From Clostridium sp. CAG:571 (GTDB lineage Bacteria > Bacillota > Clostridia > TANB77 > CAG-508), in the NCBI GenBank assembly GCA_000434015.1, contig HF999514.1, positions 1 through 64,000 on the forward strand: 64,000 bases of DNA, given 5' to 3'. Below, one piece after another: positions 37,824 to 46,964 of the stretch. The notes below the pieces were generated by a model. That model worked only from the letters and a program-made list of their open reading frames with translations, was not told the origin of the DNA and ran no database searches. The position numbers were made by a program, and so were the translations under genes. Numbering within the stretch: the first letter of the stretch is position 1; each line of letters begins with the position of its first letter.

Positions 37824-38258
37824 TTATAAATATTTTTTTAATGTTTCTATACTATCTTCTTGCATTGTAACAAAATCATGTAAAATATTTTTTACATTAG
37901 GTTCAATATTATTGTTTTGATTAATTAAACGTCTACCTTCTATAATTCCCATATTGGTTCCTTGCATTAATAATTCAGATAATTTTGAAGTTGTGTCATC
38001 AATCATTGTTTTCATTTGTACACCATACCATGTCATCATTTTTGTCATTGTATTTGTTTCATGTGGTTCTTTTCTTGTATAATTAGAATATAAATCATTT
38101 ACTCTATCAGATATTTTCTGATATTTATTATATTCTGTATCTAAAATTTTCTTAAAATTAGGATCTTTTGCTTTTTCAGACACATATGAAATTGCATCCA
38201 TTCCCATTGTTGCACCTTTGTTTACTTCATCTAAAATATTTAAATTTTGATTTTCCAT
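37824..38258 (-). CDS. Small all-helical protein, unrecognised
   Basis: 144 residues. Helical throughout with no Cys; residues such as MTKMMTWYGVQMKTMIDD and MEENxxx-type amphipathic segments suggest a ferritin-like or coat-F-like helical bundle, but I cannot name the family. The start is ATG 38258 (MENQNLNILDEVNKG) because GGAGG precedes it; a longer frame adds an unrelated hydrophobic stretch. Monocistronic on the minus strand. Confidence 0.65.
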   Translation of the reverse strand: MENQNLNILDEVNKGATMGMDAISYVSEKAKDPNFKKILDTEYNKYQKISDRVNDLYSNYTRKEPHETNTMTKMMTWYGVQMKTMIDDTTSKLSELLMQGTNMGIIEGRRLINQNNNIEPNVKNILHDFVTMQEDSIETLKKYL

Positions 38259-38654
38259 AAAATACCTCCAAAAACATTTTATTAAATATAGTATGTACAA
38301 AAAAAAGAAAAATATAATAACATTAAGAAACATTTGGTAATTTTATTATAAAAAAATGCAAAATAAATAGAAAAACAAGGCTCTAAGATATTTTTTATAA
38401 TAGGAAACATATGAAAAAATATCGAATATATTAAGTAAAAAATAAATATAAGTTGTAAAATAAATAGAAAAATAAATATTTAAAAAGTAAAAAAATTAGT
38501 ATTGAACAATTACTACGTATTTGTACTTTAAAATAGTAGAATTTTAATATGAGATGTGATATAAATAAGAATATATGTAAATTTATAAAACATTATTAAC
38601 ATTAAAATAATATATAAATAATCTATTTATAATTTAATTTATAAGGAGATATAA
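38259..38654. other. AT-rich gap between divergent genes
   Basis: About 400 bases between the helical-protein gene and the GlpQ-like gene. It presumably holds both promoters, but no clear -35/-10 pair, hairpin or ORF stands out. Confidence 0.4.
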
Positions 38655-39374
38655 ATGAAAGATCTTAAATTTTTAAAAGAAACAATTATAGCACATAGAG
38701 GTGTTCATAACGAGAAAGATATTATAGAAAATAGTCTTGAGGCATTTAAGGAAGCTGTAAATAAAAATTATATAATAGAATTAGATGTTCATTTTCTAAA
38801 AGATGGTGAAGTTGTAGTTTTTCATGATGATAATATAGAAAGAATGACAGGAATAAATAAGAATCTTAAAGATTGTACATATGATGAAATAAGAAATATA
38901 AAATTATTAAATAAAAATACATATATACCTAAATTTTCGGATGTATTAAAATTAGTAGATGGAAAAGTTCCAATATTAATTGAATTGAAAAACGACAATA
39001 AAGTAGGTTTGTTAGAAAGTAGTTTGGTGCAAATTTTAAAAAAGTATAATGGAAAATATGCAGTACAAAGTTTTAATCCATTAAGCATAATGTGGTTTAA
39101 AAATAATTATCCAAATATAATAAGAGGACAATTAGTATGTAAATTTAAAAATAAAAAAATGGATAATATAAAAAAGTTTATATTAAAAACAATGTTTTTT
39201 AATATAATTACAAATCCAGATTTTATTTCGCATAGCGTAGATGACTTAAGTTATAAAGAAGTAAACAAAATTAAAAAAAATAAATTTATCTTAGGATGGA
39301 ATGTAAGAAATAAGGAAAGATATGATGAATTAATAAAATATTATGATAATTTGATATGTGAAAAATTTATATAA
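38655..39374 (+). CDS. Glycerophosphodiester phosphodiesterase
   Basis: 239 residues, cytoplasmic type without a signal peptide. The GDPD catalytic motifs are IAHRGVHNEKDIIENSLEAF (HR...E..N), IELDVHFLKDGEVVVFHD (E.D...D.....HD) and a later LIELK. It splits glycerophosphodiesters from phospholipid breakdown into glycerol-3-phosphate and an alcohol. RBS AAGGAGAT precedes ATG 38655. Confidence 0.92.
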   Translation: MKDLKFLKETIIAHRGVHNEKDIIENSLEAFKEAVNKNYIIELDVHFLKDGEVVVFHDDNIERMTGINKNLKDCTYDEIRNIKLLNKNTYIPKFSDVLKLVDGKVPILIELKNDNKVGLLESSLVQILKKYNGKYAVQSFNPLSIMWFKNNYPNIIRGQLVCKFKNKKMDNIKKFILKTMFFNIITNPDFISHSVDDLSYKEVNKIKKNKFILGWNVRNKERYDELIKYYDNLICEKFI

Positions 39375-39436
39375 AAGATGTTAAATTATAAAAGATATAA
39401 TAATTTTGTAAAATAAAAAAGAAAGGAGAAATAAAT

Positions 39437-39760
39437 ATGGGAGGAATTATTGGATTAGAAATATTTTTCTTATCGTTAATAATAATATTTATGATAGTGG
39501 CAGTAGGCATTGTAGGTTTTATAGTAGCAACTGTTATAACAATAATTTTTGGTGTAAATGCAAACAAAAGAAAAGCTGAAGGAAAACAGCTTGGATGGAA
39601 AATTAGCATACCAATAATTTTGTATGTAATAAGTATACCAATATTAATATTTATGGGATATTCATTTTATAAAGTATTTAATGTAGTAGAAGATGAAGAC
39701 AACTATTATTATACCCGTAATGTGGTTTACGATACGATAGATGGAGATATGACAATATAA
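39437..39760 (+). CDS. Small membrane protein
   Basis: 107 residues with two long hydrophobic segments: residues 5-40 (IFFLSLIIIFMIVAVGIVGF onward) and residues 55-75 (ISIPIILYVISIPILIFMG), separated by a short basic loop. A Tyr- and Asp-rich tail follows. No family recognised. RBS AAAGGAG precedes ATG 39437. The downstream ABC gene is 107 bases away with its own ribosome-binding site. Confidence 0.75.
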   Translation: MGGIIGLEIFFLSLIIIFMIVAVGIVGFIVATVITIIFGVNANKRKAEGKQLGWKISIPIILYVISIPILIFMGYSFYKVFNVVEDEDNYYYTRNVVYDTIDGDMTI

Positions 39761-39866
39761 AATGAATATATTAAAATTTTTGTATAAAATAAAAGGATAA
39801 GACTTTATATAAGAAATATAATTAAATATAAGAAAAATTTAACAATAAAAAATGAGGAGAATAAAA

Positions 39867-42467
39867 ATGTTAAAATTAAAAAACATTACAAAAGAATATA
39901 AATCAGGAGATACTACAGTTAAAGCTTTAAAAGGAATAGATATCGAATTTAGAAATAGTGAGTTTGTATCTATTTTAGGACAGAGTGGATGTGGTAAGAC
40001 TACTCTTTTAAATATAATAGGAGGATTAGATAGATATACTAGTGGTGATTTAATAATAAATGGAAAATCAACAAAAGAGTTTAAAGATAATAATTGGGAT
40101 GCATATCGTAATTATTCTGTAGGATTTGTATTTCAAAATTATAATTTAATACCACATCAAACAGTACTTTCTAATGTTGAACTTGCATTAACACTATCAG
40201 GTGTTTCAAAAGAAGAAAGAAGAAAAAGAGCAATAAAAGCATTAGAAGATGTAGGATTAAAAGAACAAATACATAAAAAGCCAAATCAAATGTCAGGAGG
40301 ACAAATGCAAAGAGTTGCAATAGCAAGAGCTCTAGTAAATGACCCAGACATTATTTTAGCAGATGAGCCAACAGGTGCCTTAGATACAAAAACAAGTGTT
40401 CAAATAATGGAAATATTAAAAAATATTTCAAAAGATAAATTAATAATAATGGTAACACATAATCCAGAGCTTGCAGAAAAATACTCATCTAGAGTAATAA
40501 AAGTACTAGATGGAAAGGTTATTAGTGATTCAAATCCATACAAAGAAGATGAAGAAAAAACAGAAAAAAAGAAAGCAAAAACTGGAAAAACATCTATGAA
40601 TTTTTTTACAGCTTTATCTCTTAGCTTAAATAACTTAATGACTAAAAAAGGGCGAACTATTTTAACTTCATTTGCAGGAAGTATAGGTATCATAGGAATT
40701 GCGCTTATTTTATCTTTGTCAAATGGAGTACAAAAATATATAAATAGAGTACAAGAAGATACATTATCATCATATCCAATTTCAATAGAAGAGTCTACAG
40801 TAGATATGGCAAGTATGTTAGAAATAATGATGGATGAAGGAAATGATAACTTAAATCATGAAGAAGGAAAAATATATTCTAAAGATATAATGAATGAAAT
40901 GATAAGTACTTTATCTAGCAAGATTCAAACTAATAATTTAGAGGAATTTAAGAATTATTTAGATACAGAAGAAAATGAAATAAAAAAGAACTCTAATGCA
41001 ATACAATATGAATATAATTTAAACTTAAATTTATATAAAAAAGATACATCAAATGGAATAGTTAAAGTTAATCCAAGTACAGTAATGAATAGTATAGGCA
41101 TGGGAAATATGGTAGAAGAGCAAAACTCATCTCCATTTGCAAGTAGTTCTATGATGGTATCACAAACTGATGTATGGGAAGAAATGTTAGATAATAAAGA
41201 ATTAATAGAATCTCAATACGATGTACTAGCAGGTAATTTGCCAACTTCATATAATGAGGTGGCGTTAGTAGTAGATGAAAATAATCAAATTAGTGATTAT
41301 ACATTATACACTTTGGGCTTAAAAGATCAAAAAGACTTAGAAAGAAAATGGGAAGCGGTAAAAAAAGGAGAAAAAGTAGAAGCTGATGATCAAAAAGTAT
41401 ATACATATGATGAATTATTAAATTTATCATTTAAATTAATTCTAAATACAGATTATTATGAAAAATCAGGTAATATGTGGGTAAACAAAAGTGATGATGA
41501 AGAATATATGAAAAACAAAATAGAAAATGCAGAAGATATAAAAATTTCTTGTATAATAAGAAAAAATGAAGAAAGTGTATCAACATCATTAACTGGTTCA
41601 ATGATAGGTTATACAAAACAATTAAAAGAACATGTAATAAACAAAATAAATGAATCTGAGATAGTTAAAGAACAAAAAGAAAATAAAGATATAAATATTT
41701 TTACAGGAATGAAGTTCCCAGAAAAAAACGAAAATACAAAATTTGATTATGCAAATTTAACAAGCGAACAAAAAGCATATATTAGCAAACTTTCAAGCGA
41801 AGAACTTGCAAAAGTTATGCAATCTTTTTCAGAAAATCAAAATGCAACATATGAAGATAATTTAGAAACTCTAGGTGTAGTAGATTTAAATAAACCATCA
41901 GCAATTAAAATATATGCAACAAATTTTGATGCAAAAGAATTAATATCTAATGAAATAGAAAAATATAACCAAAAACAAAGAGATGAAGGAAAAGAAGAAA
42001 ATGTAATTAACTATACAGACATGGTTGGAATGATGATGAAATCTGTTAGTGTAATTGTTAACATGATAAGTTATGTGCTAATTGCATTTGTTGCAATTTC
42101 TTTAATTGTATCATCAATAATGATAGGAATAATAACATATATATCTGTTTTGGAAAGAACAAAAGAAATAGGAATATTAAGAGCAATAGGAGCATCTAAA
42201 AAAGATATATCAAGAGTATTTAATGCAGAAACATTTATAATAGGTTTTGCAGCAGGGCTTTTAGGAATATTGATAACCCTTATTCTGACAATTCCAATAA
42301 ATGCTATTATAAAAGCAATTGCAGGAGTATCAGGAATAGCAAGTCTTCCATTTGGAGGAGCAATTATATTGGTAATAATTAGTATGGTACTTACAATAAT
42401 TGCAGGATTGATTCCATCAAAAATGGCAAGTAAAAAAGATCCAGTAGAAGCATTAAGAACAGAATAA
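39867..42467 (+). CDS. MacB-like ABC exporter, ATPase-permease fusion
   Basis: 866 residues. ATPase at residues 1-225: GQSGCGKTTL, QMSGGQMQRVAIARAL, ILADEPTGALD. A basic linker follows (EKTEKKKAKTGKTS). The membrane part has a first segment at about 265 (GIIGIALILSLSNG), a large extracytoplasmic domain of about 450 residues, then the FtsX core (VLIAFVAISLIVSSIMIGII, TKEIGILRAIGASKKDI, and a last helix). This is the MacB layout used to export peptides or toxins. ATG 39867 has GAGGAG six bases upstream; the in-frame ATG 39852 lies before that site. Confidence 0.92.
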   Translation: MLKLKNITKEYKSGDTTVKALKGIDIEFRNSEFVSILGQSGCGKTTLLNIIGGLDRYTSGDLIINGKSTKEFKDNNWDAYRNYSVGFVFQNYNLIPHQTVLSNVELALTLSGVSKEERRKRAIKALEDVGLKEQIHKKPNQMSGGQMQRVAIARALVNDPDIILADEPTGALDTKTSVQIMEILKNISKDKLIIMVTHNPELAEKYSSRVIKVLDGKVISDSNPYKEDEEKTEKKKAKTGKTSMNFFTALSLSLNNLMTKKGRTILTSFAGSIGIIGIALILSLSNGVQKYINRVQEDTLSSYPISIEESTVDMASMLEIMMDEGNDNLNHEEGKIYSKDIMNEMISTLSSKIQTNNLEEFKNYLDTEENEIKKNSNAIQYEYNLNLNLYKKDTSNGIVKVNPSTVMNSIGMGNMVEEQNSSPFASSSMMVSQTDVWEEMLDNKELIESQYDVLAGNLPTSYNEVALVVDENNQISDYTLYTLGLKDQKDLERKWEAVKKGEKVEADDQKVYTYDELLNLSFKLILNTDYYEKSGNMWVNKSDDEEYMKNKIENAEDIKISCIIRKNEESVSTSLTGSMIGYTKQLKEHVINKINESEIVKEQKENKDINIFTGMKFPEKNENTKFDYANLTSEQKAYISKLSSEELAKVMQSFSENQNATYEDNLETLGVVDLNKPSAIKIYATNFDAKELISNEIEKYNQKQRDEGKEENVINYTDMVGMMMKSVSVIVNMISYVLIAFVAISLIVSSIMIGIITYISVLERTKEIGILRAIGASKKDISRVFNAETFIIGFAAGLLGILITLILTIPINAIIKAIAGVSGIASLPFGGAIILVIISMVLTIIAGLIPSKMASKKDPVEALRTE

Positions 42468-42486
42468 AAATGTGAGAAAAAATAAA

Positions 42487-42534
42487 AAATAAACCAAATT
42501 TGTTAGACTAAAACAGAAATGGTTTATTTTTTTA
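42487..42534 (+). terminator. Terminator after MacB-like gene
   Basis: AAATAAACCA ... TGGTTTATTTTTTT. Confidence 0.75.
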
Positions 42535-42616
42535 TATTAGAATTTTTGTGTCATATTATCTTTAATAAACATAAAATAATATAAGCCATAATAAAGAAAG
42601 TATTAGAGGTGGTTTT

Positions 42617-43136
42617 GTGATAAAAGAATTATATGAAGATGCAAAAAATATAAAAGAAAAAGATCCAGCAGCAAGGAATATTTTAGAAGTAATTATTTTA
42701 TATCCAGGGTTCCATGTATTAGTATTTTATAGAATTGCTCATTTCTTTTATAAAAATAAATTTTTCTTTATAGCAAGACTTATATCTCAATTTGCAAGAT
42801 TTATAACAGGAATAGAAATACATCCAGGGGCTAAAATAGGAAAAAAATTATTTATAGACCATGGAATGGGAATAGTAATTGGAGAAACAGCAACAATTGG
42901 AGATAATTGTACAATTTATCATCAAGTAACATTAGGGGGAACAGGAAAAGATAAAAACAAAAGACATCCTGATGTAGGAGACAATGTAATGATTGGAGCG
43001 GGATCAAAAATACTTCGGACCAATAAAAATTGGTAATAATGTAAAAATAGGTGCTGGGTCAGTTGTATTAGAATCAACAGATGATAATGTAACTGTTGTA
43101 GGCACGCCAAATAGTAGAATAATAAAAAAATATTAA
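42617..43136 (+). CDS. cysE: Serine O-acetyltransferase, one CGG +1 site
   Basis: 172 residues. The hexapeptide-repeat (left-handed beta-helix) acetyltransferase signature is seen: IEIHPGAKIGKKLFIDHGMG, VIGETATIGDNCTIYHQVTL. CGG at 43016-43018 (codon 134) ends the zero frame at KILRTNKNW. Skipping C 43016 gives KILGPIKIGNNVKIGAGSVV, the next repeat with the conserved Gly. It makes O-acetylserine for cysteine synthesis. The start is GTG 42617 with AGAGGTGG upstream. No cysK is in the window. Confidence 0.9.
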
Positions 43137-43148
43137 ATGCTAAATAAT

Positions 43149-43204
43149 AAATAAGATTCTTTCTTGCTTAGAACAATTATCTAACAAGAAAGGGTCTTAT
43201 TTAT
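43149..43204. terminator. Bidirectional terminator between cysE and yetF
   Basis: AATAAGA..CTTTCTTG ... CAAGAAAGGGTCTTATT long stem between two convergent genes. Confidence 0.8.
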
Positions 43205-43909
43205 TCAAAAATATCATTTGAGTTATTATAATCCTTTTTGGGGTATATTTGTAAATTGTTATTATAATCACAAGTAGCTAAAAAAATTTCAGAAGCATTA
43301 TTATATCCTAAAGATACAATTTGTTTTTGTAGCCACAGTTCATCATTACCAGAATAATTTAAATTTTCTTTTAAAATTTGACCATCTAAAATTATATTAA
43401 TAACCATTTTCTCTTGGTGAGGATGCATATTAAAGTCTAAAGGAATAGTAGGCCTATTTTCAGCCTTAGGCAAAAAACTAATTTTCCCGATTTGGCTCTA
43501 ATATTGCTGTTTGTATATCACTTAGACTAAAGTACCCAGCAGTTCTACATTGCATCAAAAATTCATTTAAATCAAGTTTGGCTTTTTTTAGATTATTACG
43601 ATATAGTTCATTATTATCAAATAATATTAAAGAGTTTCCAGATATAATTCTACGAATTTTTATAGATTTATAAGATAAAATAGAAATGATTATAGAAACT
43701 ATAGCATACACAGCCATAGCAACAACAGGTTGCATAAAGTCGTTTTCTAAAGCTGTAGACATTTCAGCTGCAATAGAACCAATAGTAATACCTATTATAT
43801 AATCAAACATACTAAGCTGAGACATTTCTTTATTTCCCATTAGTTTAGTTAAAATAAAAAGAAAAATTACAGAGCCAAAAGATAAAGCTACTATTTTAAG
43901 TAAGTCCAT
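43201..43909 (-). CDS. YetF/DUF421 membrane protein, one CGG +1 site
   Basis: 235 residues. Three N-terminal membrane segments (IVALSFGSVIFLFILTKLMG, IIGITIGSIAAEMS, VVAMAVYAIVSIIISIL) are followed by two small cytoplasmic DUF421 domains, ending with LSDIQTAILEPN. CGG at 43489-43487 (codon 141), followed by G, ends the zero frame as PNREN. Skipping C 43489 gives AILEPNGKISFLPKAENRP, the canonical second-domain start. This CGGG site shows that the fourth base need not be A. Function of the family is poorly known; spore or cell-surface roles occur in Bacillus. Confidence 0.85.
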
Positions 43910-44049
43910 AAAAACACCTCCATGTGGTTATAAATATTTTATACAAATTATGATTTTTTATTAAAAATAAAGCAAATAATGTAAAATTAAAGATAAAATA
44001 CTAATACATAATTTAAGATGTAATGAATAATTAATAAAGTTAATATTGA

Positions 44050-44094
44050 CTAAAGTTTAATTTGATAGTAATATTACTTTAAATTAAACTTTAG
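44050..44094. repeat. 14-bp perfect inverted repeat
   Basis: CTAAAGTTTAATTT, about 17 bases, AAATTAAACTTTAG. It lies 47 bases before the DUF1653-like gene and could be a regulator site or a terminator for nothing visible. Confidence 0.55.
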
Positions 44095-44140
44095 ATTTTA
44101 TTTAGATTTAAAGATAAAAATAGAAAGGAAAATATAAAAA

Positions 44141-44473
44141 ATGGAAGAAAATATATTTAAAGTAGGAGATTTATGCAAACATTTTAAAGGAGAAAATTTA
44201 AGTCAAAAGAATATATATAAAATTATTGCAGTGAATGTTACTTATTCAGGAGATAAATCACAAGAACCACTAAATAATTTAGTAGTATATGAAAATATTT
44301 TTCAAAGTGGAAAAACTTTTGTAAGAGAATATAAAGATTTAGTAGAAGAACTTAGTAAGGAAAAACAAAATAAGTATAATCAGAAATATAGAGTAGAAAA
44401 ATTAACAAAAGAAGAAATTGAATTAATAAATACAGATAAGTTTAAAAAAGAAAAATTAGAATTACAAAAATAA
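44141..44473 (+). CDS. DUF1653-like small protein
   Basis: 110 residues. The core (VGDLCKHFKGENLSQKNIYK, then NLVVYENIFQSGKTFVREY) follows the DUF1653 pattern of G-x-Y/C-x-H-F-K-G, V-V-Y and a W/F-V-R turn. The Lys/Glu-rich tail is an extension. Function of the family is unknown. RBS AAAGGAA precedes ATG 44141. Confidence 0.7.
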   Translation: MEENIFKVGDLCKHFKGENLSQKNIYKIIAVNVTYSGDKSQEPLNNLVVYENIFQSGKTFVREYKDLVEELSKEKQNKYNQKYRVEKLTKEEIELINTDKFKKEKLELQK

Positions 44474-44596
44474 AATAAGCTATATAAATAAAAAAGTATA
44501 ATAAAAAAAGACTAAGTGACAAAAAATGAGTAAATAAAAAATAAGTTATAAATAAAATTTGAAAAAATAATATAAAGATATACTAAATTTAAGTTG

Positions 44597-44745
44597 TTGA
44601 CATGATAAAAATAAAGTAGTAGTATATAAAATAATATATGTTATCTAGAGTGGACGAGAGAATCGGCTTTATGACTCCACAGCAACCTATTTAAAAATAA
44701 GGTGCTAATACCGACAAAGCTATAGCTTTGGCTGATGATTAAAAC
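44597..44745 (+). promoter_or_regulatory. Promoter and SAM-I (S-box) riboswitch of metK
   Basis: TTGACA at 44597-44602 with a -10 near 44618-44625. The S-box runs from about 44640 to 44745: TTATCTAGAGTGG, CGGCTTTATGA, CAGCAACCT, GGTGCTAATACCGAC and GATGATT. The order and the GCAACC and TGCTAAT boxes are those of SAM-I riboswitches, which bind S-adenosylmethionine and terminate transcription; the terminator follows at 44766. Confidence 0.9.
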
Positions 44746-44765
44746 ATAAAAAATTGTTTATTATT

Positions 44766-44797
44766 AACCTTTGCTATAAATAGCAAAGGTTTTTTTG
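44766..44797 (+). terminator. Riboswitch-controlled terminator of metK
   Basis: AACCTTTGCTA-taaa-TAGCAAAGGTT and a T-run, 26 bases before ATG 44824. Confidence 0.9.
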
Positions 44798-44823
44798 TGA
44801 AAAAAGATAGGAGGAAAAGAAAA

Positions 44824-45966
44824 ATGATAAGATTATTTACATCAGAAAGTGTAACAGAAGGGCATCCAGACAAGTTATGCGATACAATATCAGATAAAAT
44901 ATTAGATGCATATTTAGAGAAAGATAAGTTTGCAAGAGTGGCTTGCGAAACTGTTGCAGGAAAGGGACAAGTTTTAGTGACAGGAGAGATTACCTCAGTA
45001 GCTACAGTAGACATTGAAAAAATAGTAAGAGATACAATAAAAGAAATTGGTTATGATAATTCAAAAACCGATATAGATTATAGAACATGTAAGGTTTTGT
45101 TAAATATTTCGAAACAATCACCAGATATTGCAATTGGAGTAGATAAATCATTAGAAGACAAGCTAAATGAAAACATAAAGTCAGAAGGTGCTGGAGATCA
45201 AGGTATGATGTTTGGATATGCTACTGACGAAACAAAAGATTTTATGCCAATGCCAATATATTTAGCACATAAGCTTGCTAAAAGATTAACAGAAGTTAGA
45301 AAAAAAGGAATAGTAAAAAATTTAAGACCAGATGGAAAGGTTCAAGTAACAGTTGGATATGAAAATGAAATTCCAAAAAGAATAGATACAATTGTTATTT
45401 CTACACAACATGAAGAAAATACAAATTTAGAAGAATTAAAAAAAGAAATTAAAGAAAAAGTAATTAAAGAAATTGTGCCAAGTGAATTACTAAATGATGA
45501 CACAAAATATTTCATTAATCCAACAGGTAGATTTGTTATAGGAGGTCCGTTAGGAGACTCTGGTTTAACTGGAAGAAAAATTATAGTAGATACATATGGA
45601 GGAATGGCAAGACATGGAGGAGGAGCCTTTTCTGGTAAAGATCCTACAAAAGTAGATAGAAGTGGTGCTTATATGGCAAGATATATTGCTAAAAACATTG
45701 TAGCAAATGGATATGCTAAAAAATGCGAAATTCAAATTGCTTATAGTATAGGAGTTGCAAAACCTGTTTCTATTTATATAGATACATTTAAAACAAATAC
45801 AATTTCAGAAGAAGAAATAATAGAAAAAATTAAGCAAAGGTTTGATTTAACTCCATCTGGAATTATAAAAGAGTTGAATTTAAGAGAGCCTATATATAGT
45901 AAAACAACTAATTATGGTCACTTCGGAAAAAAGAATATGACATGGGAAAAAATTATTAAAATTTAA
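44824..45966 (+). CDS. metK: S-adenosylmethionine synthetase
   Basis: 380 residues. Motifs: FTSESVTEGHPDKLCDTISD, GAGDQGMMFGYA, GGPLGDSGLTGRKIIVDTYG and GGGAFSGKDPTKVDRSGAY. It makes SAM from methionine and ATP. The start is ATG 44824 with AGGAGG upstream, inside a longer frame opening at 44797 within the terminator. Controlled by the SAM-I riboswitch. No in-frame CGG; the CGG in HFGKKN is out of codon phase. Confidence 0.96.
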   Translation: MIRLFTSESVTEGHPDKLCDTISDKILDAYLEKDKFARVACETVAGKGQVLVTGEITSVATVDIEKIVRDTIKEIGYDNSKTDIDYRTCKVLLNISKQSPDIAIGVDKSLEDKLNENIKSEGAGDQGMMFGYATDETKDFMPMPIYLAHKLAKRLTEVRKKGIVKNLRPDGKVQVTVGYENEIPKRIDTIVISTQHEENTNLEELKKEIKEKVIKEIVPSELLNDDTKYFINPTGRFVIGGPLGDSGLTGRKIIVDTYGGMARHGGGAFSGKDPTKVDRSGAYMARYIAKNIVANGYAKKCEIQIAYSIGVAKPVSIYIDTFKTNTISEEEIIEKIKQRFDLTPSGIIKELNLREPIYSKTTNYGHFGKKNMTWEKIIKI

Positions 45967-46054
45967 GGTGATAATTTTAAATAGGATTAATTTATTAAAT
46001 TGTGTGTAAAATAATAAAGAAATGCAAGGAAAATAAAAATTAAATAAAAAAGTA

Positions 46055-46085
46055 TTGACATAGAGTTAACTCTAAGTGATATACA
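46055..46085 (+). promoter_or_regulatory. MerR-type promoter with 19-bp spacer
   Basis: TTGACA at 46055-46060, a 19-base spacer containing the perfect dyad AGAGTTAACTCT (46062-46073), and TATACA at 46080-46085. A lengthened spacer with a central dyad is the hallmark of MerR-family activators. No MerR gene is in the window, and the downstream gene is a remnant. Confidence 0.75.
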
Positions 46086-46148
46086 TTAATATAAATAATA
46101 CAAAAGATAAATTATATAAAAACAAAATACTAAAGGAGGAGTAAAAAG

Positions 46149-46197
46149 ATGGAAAAGCAAACAGTCTGATGAAGATTACAAAAAATGGATTAAATAA
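46149..46197 (+). pseudogene. Deletion remnant of a MerR-controlled gene
   Basis: AAAGGAGGAG and ATG 46149 start MEKQTV then stop. The tail frame SDEDYKKWIK and a stop at 46195-46197 overlaps in another phase. Head and tail of one gene appear joined out of frame, with the body lost. No CGG is at the junction, so +1 decoding does not rescue it. Confidence 0.45.
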
Positions 46198-46209
46198 TAA
46201 ATTTTTATA

Positions 46210-46295
46210 AAGTTCTCTATTACTGTAGTAAAATAAAATTGTTAGATAAAAATTTTATCATTTTATCTTTACTACAGTTAATTAGAGAGCTTTTT
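46210..46295. terminator. Long hairpin, terminator-like
   Basis: AAGTTCTCTA..ACTGTAGTAAA pairs with TTTACTACAGT..TTAGAGAGCTTTTT over an AT loop of about 45 bases. It terminates the remnant or is a relic of a small mobile element. Confidence 0.55.
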
Positions 46296-46396
46296 ATTTT
46301 GATTTTACATTTTTGTATATTTATTTATAAGAAAAAATATTGTATATATTTTTTTTGTATGATAAAATTTATTAAAAATGAAATGGAGGTAATAAT

Positions 46397-46964
46397 ATGA
46401 AAAAATCTAATATTATTTTAATAACTGTAATTGCAATAATAGCAATAATAGTAATGTTTTTAGTGGGAAGTTATAATGGATTGGTTAGTAAATCTGAAGC
46501 TGTGGATACAGAATTATCTAACTTAGATGTAATGTTACAAAGAAGAGCAGATTTGATTCCAAATTTAGTAAATACTGTAAAAGGATACACAACACATGAA
46601 ACAGAAATAATTAATAGTATAACAGATGCAAGAGAAAAATTAATAAATGCAAATAGTTTAGAAGAAAAATCAAATGCAAATAATGAATTAACATCATCTT
46701 TAAATGCATTAATGGTAGTAGTAGAGAATTATCCAGATTTAAAATCTTCTCAAAACTTTATTCAACTATCAGATGAATTAGCAGGGACAGAAAACAGAGT
46801 AGCTGTTGCAAGAAGAGATTACAATAGTGCAGTTAAAAATTATAATTTAAAAGTAAAAACTTTTCCTGGTAATATTTTAGCACGGAATGTTTGGATTTGA
46901 GCAAAAACAATATTTTGAAGCAAACGAATCAAACAGGGAGGTTCCAAGTGTTAACTTTGAATAA
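46397..46964 (+). CDS. lemA: LemA family protein, one CGG +1 site
   Basis: 188 residues. An N-terminal membrane anchor (IILITVIAIIAIIVMFLVGS) precedes the LemA coiled-coil domain: SYNGLVSKSEAVDTELSNLD, QRRADLIPNLVNTVKGY and VAVARRDYNSAVKNYNL. CGG at 46883-46885 (codon 163) ends the zero frame at NILARNVWI. Skipping C 46883 gives NILAGMFGFEQKQYFEANE and then SNREVPSVNF, the family's standard C-terminus. The corrected end overlaps the next gene's start (GTG 46948) by 17 bases, which implies translational coupling. Confidence 0.92.

Noticed and set aside
43201..43473. Separate 90-residue protein downstream of YetF
   Set aside because: It is the second half of the YetF domain, joined by the CGG shift at 43489; its apparent start has no ribosome-binding site.
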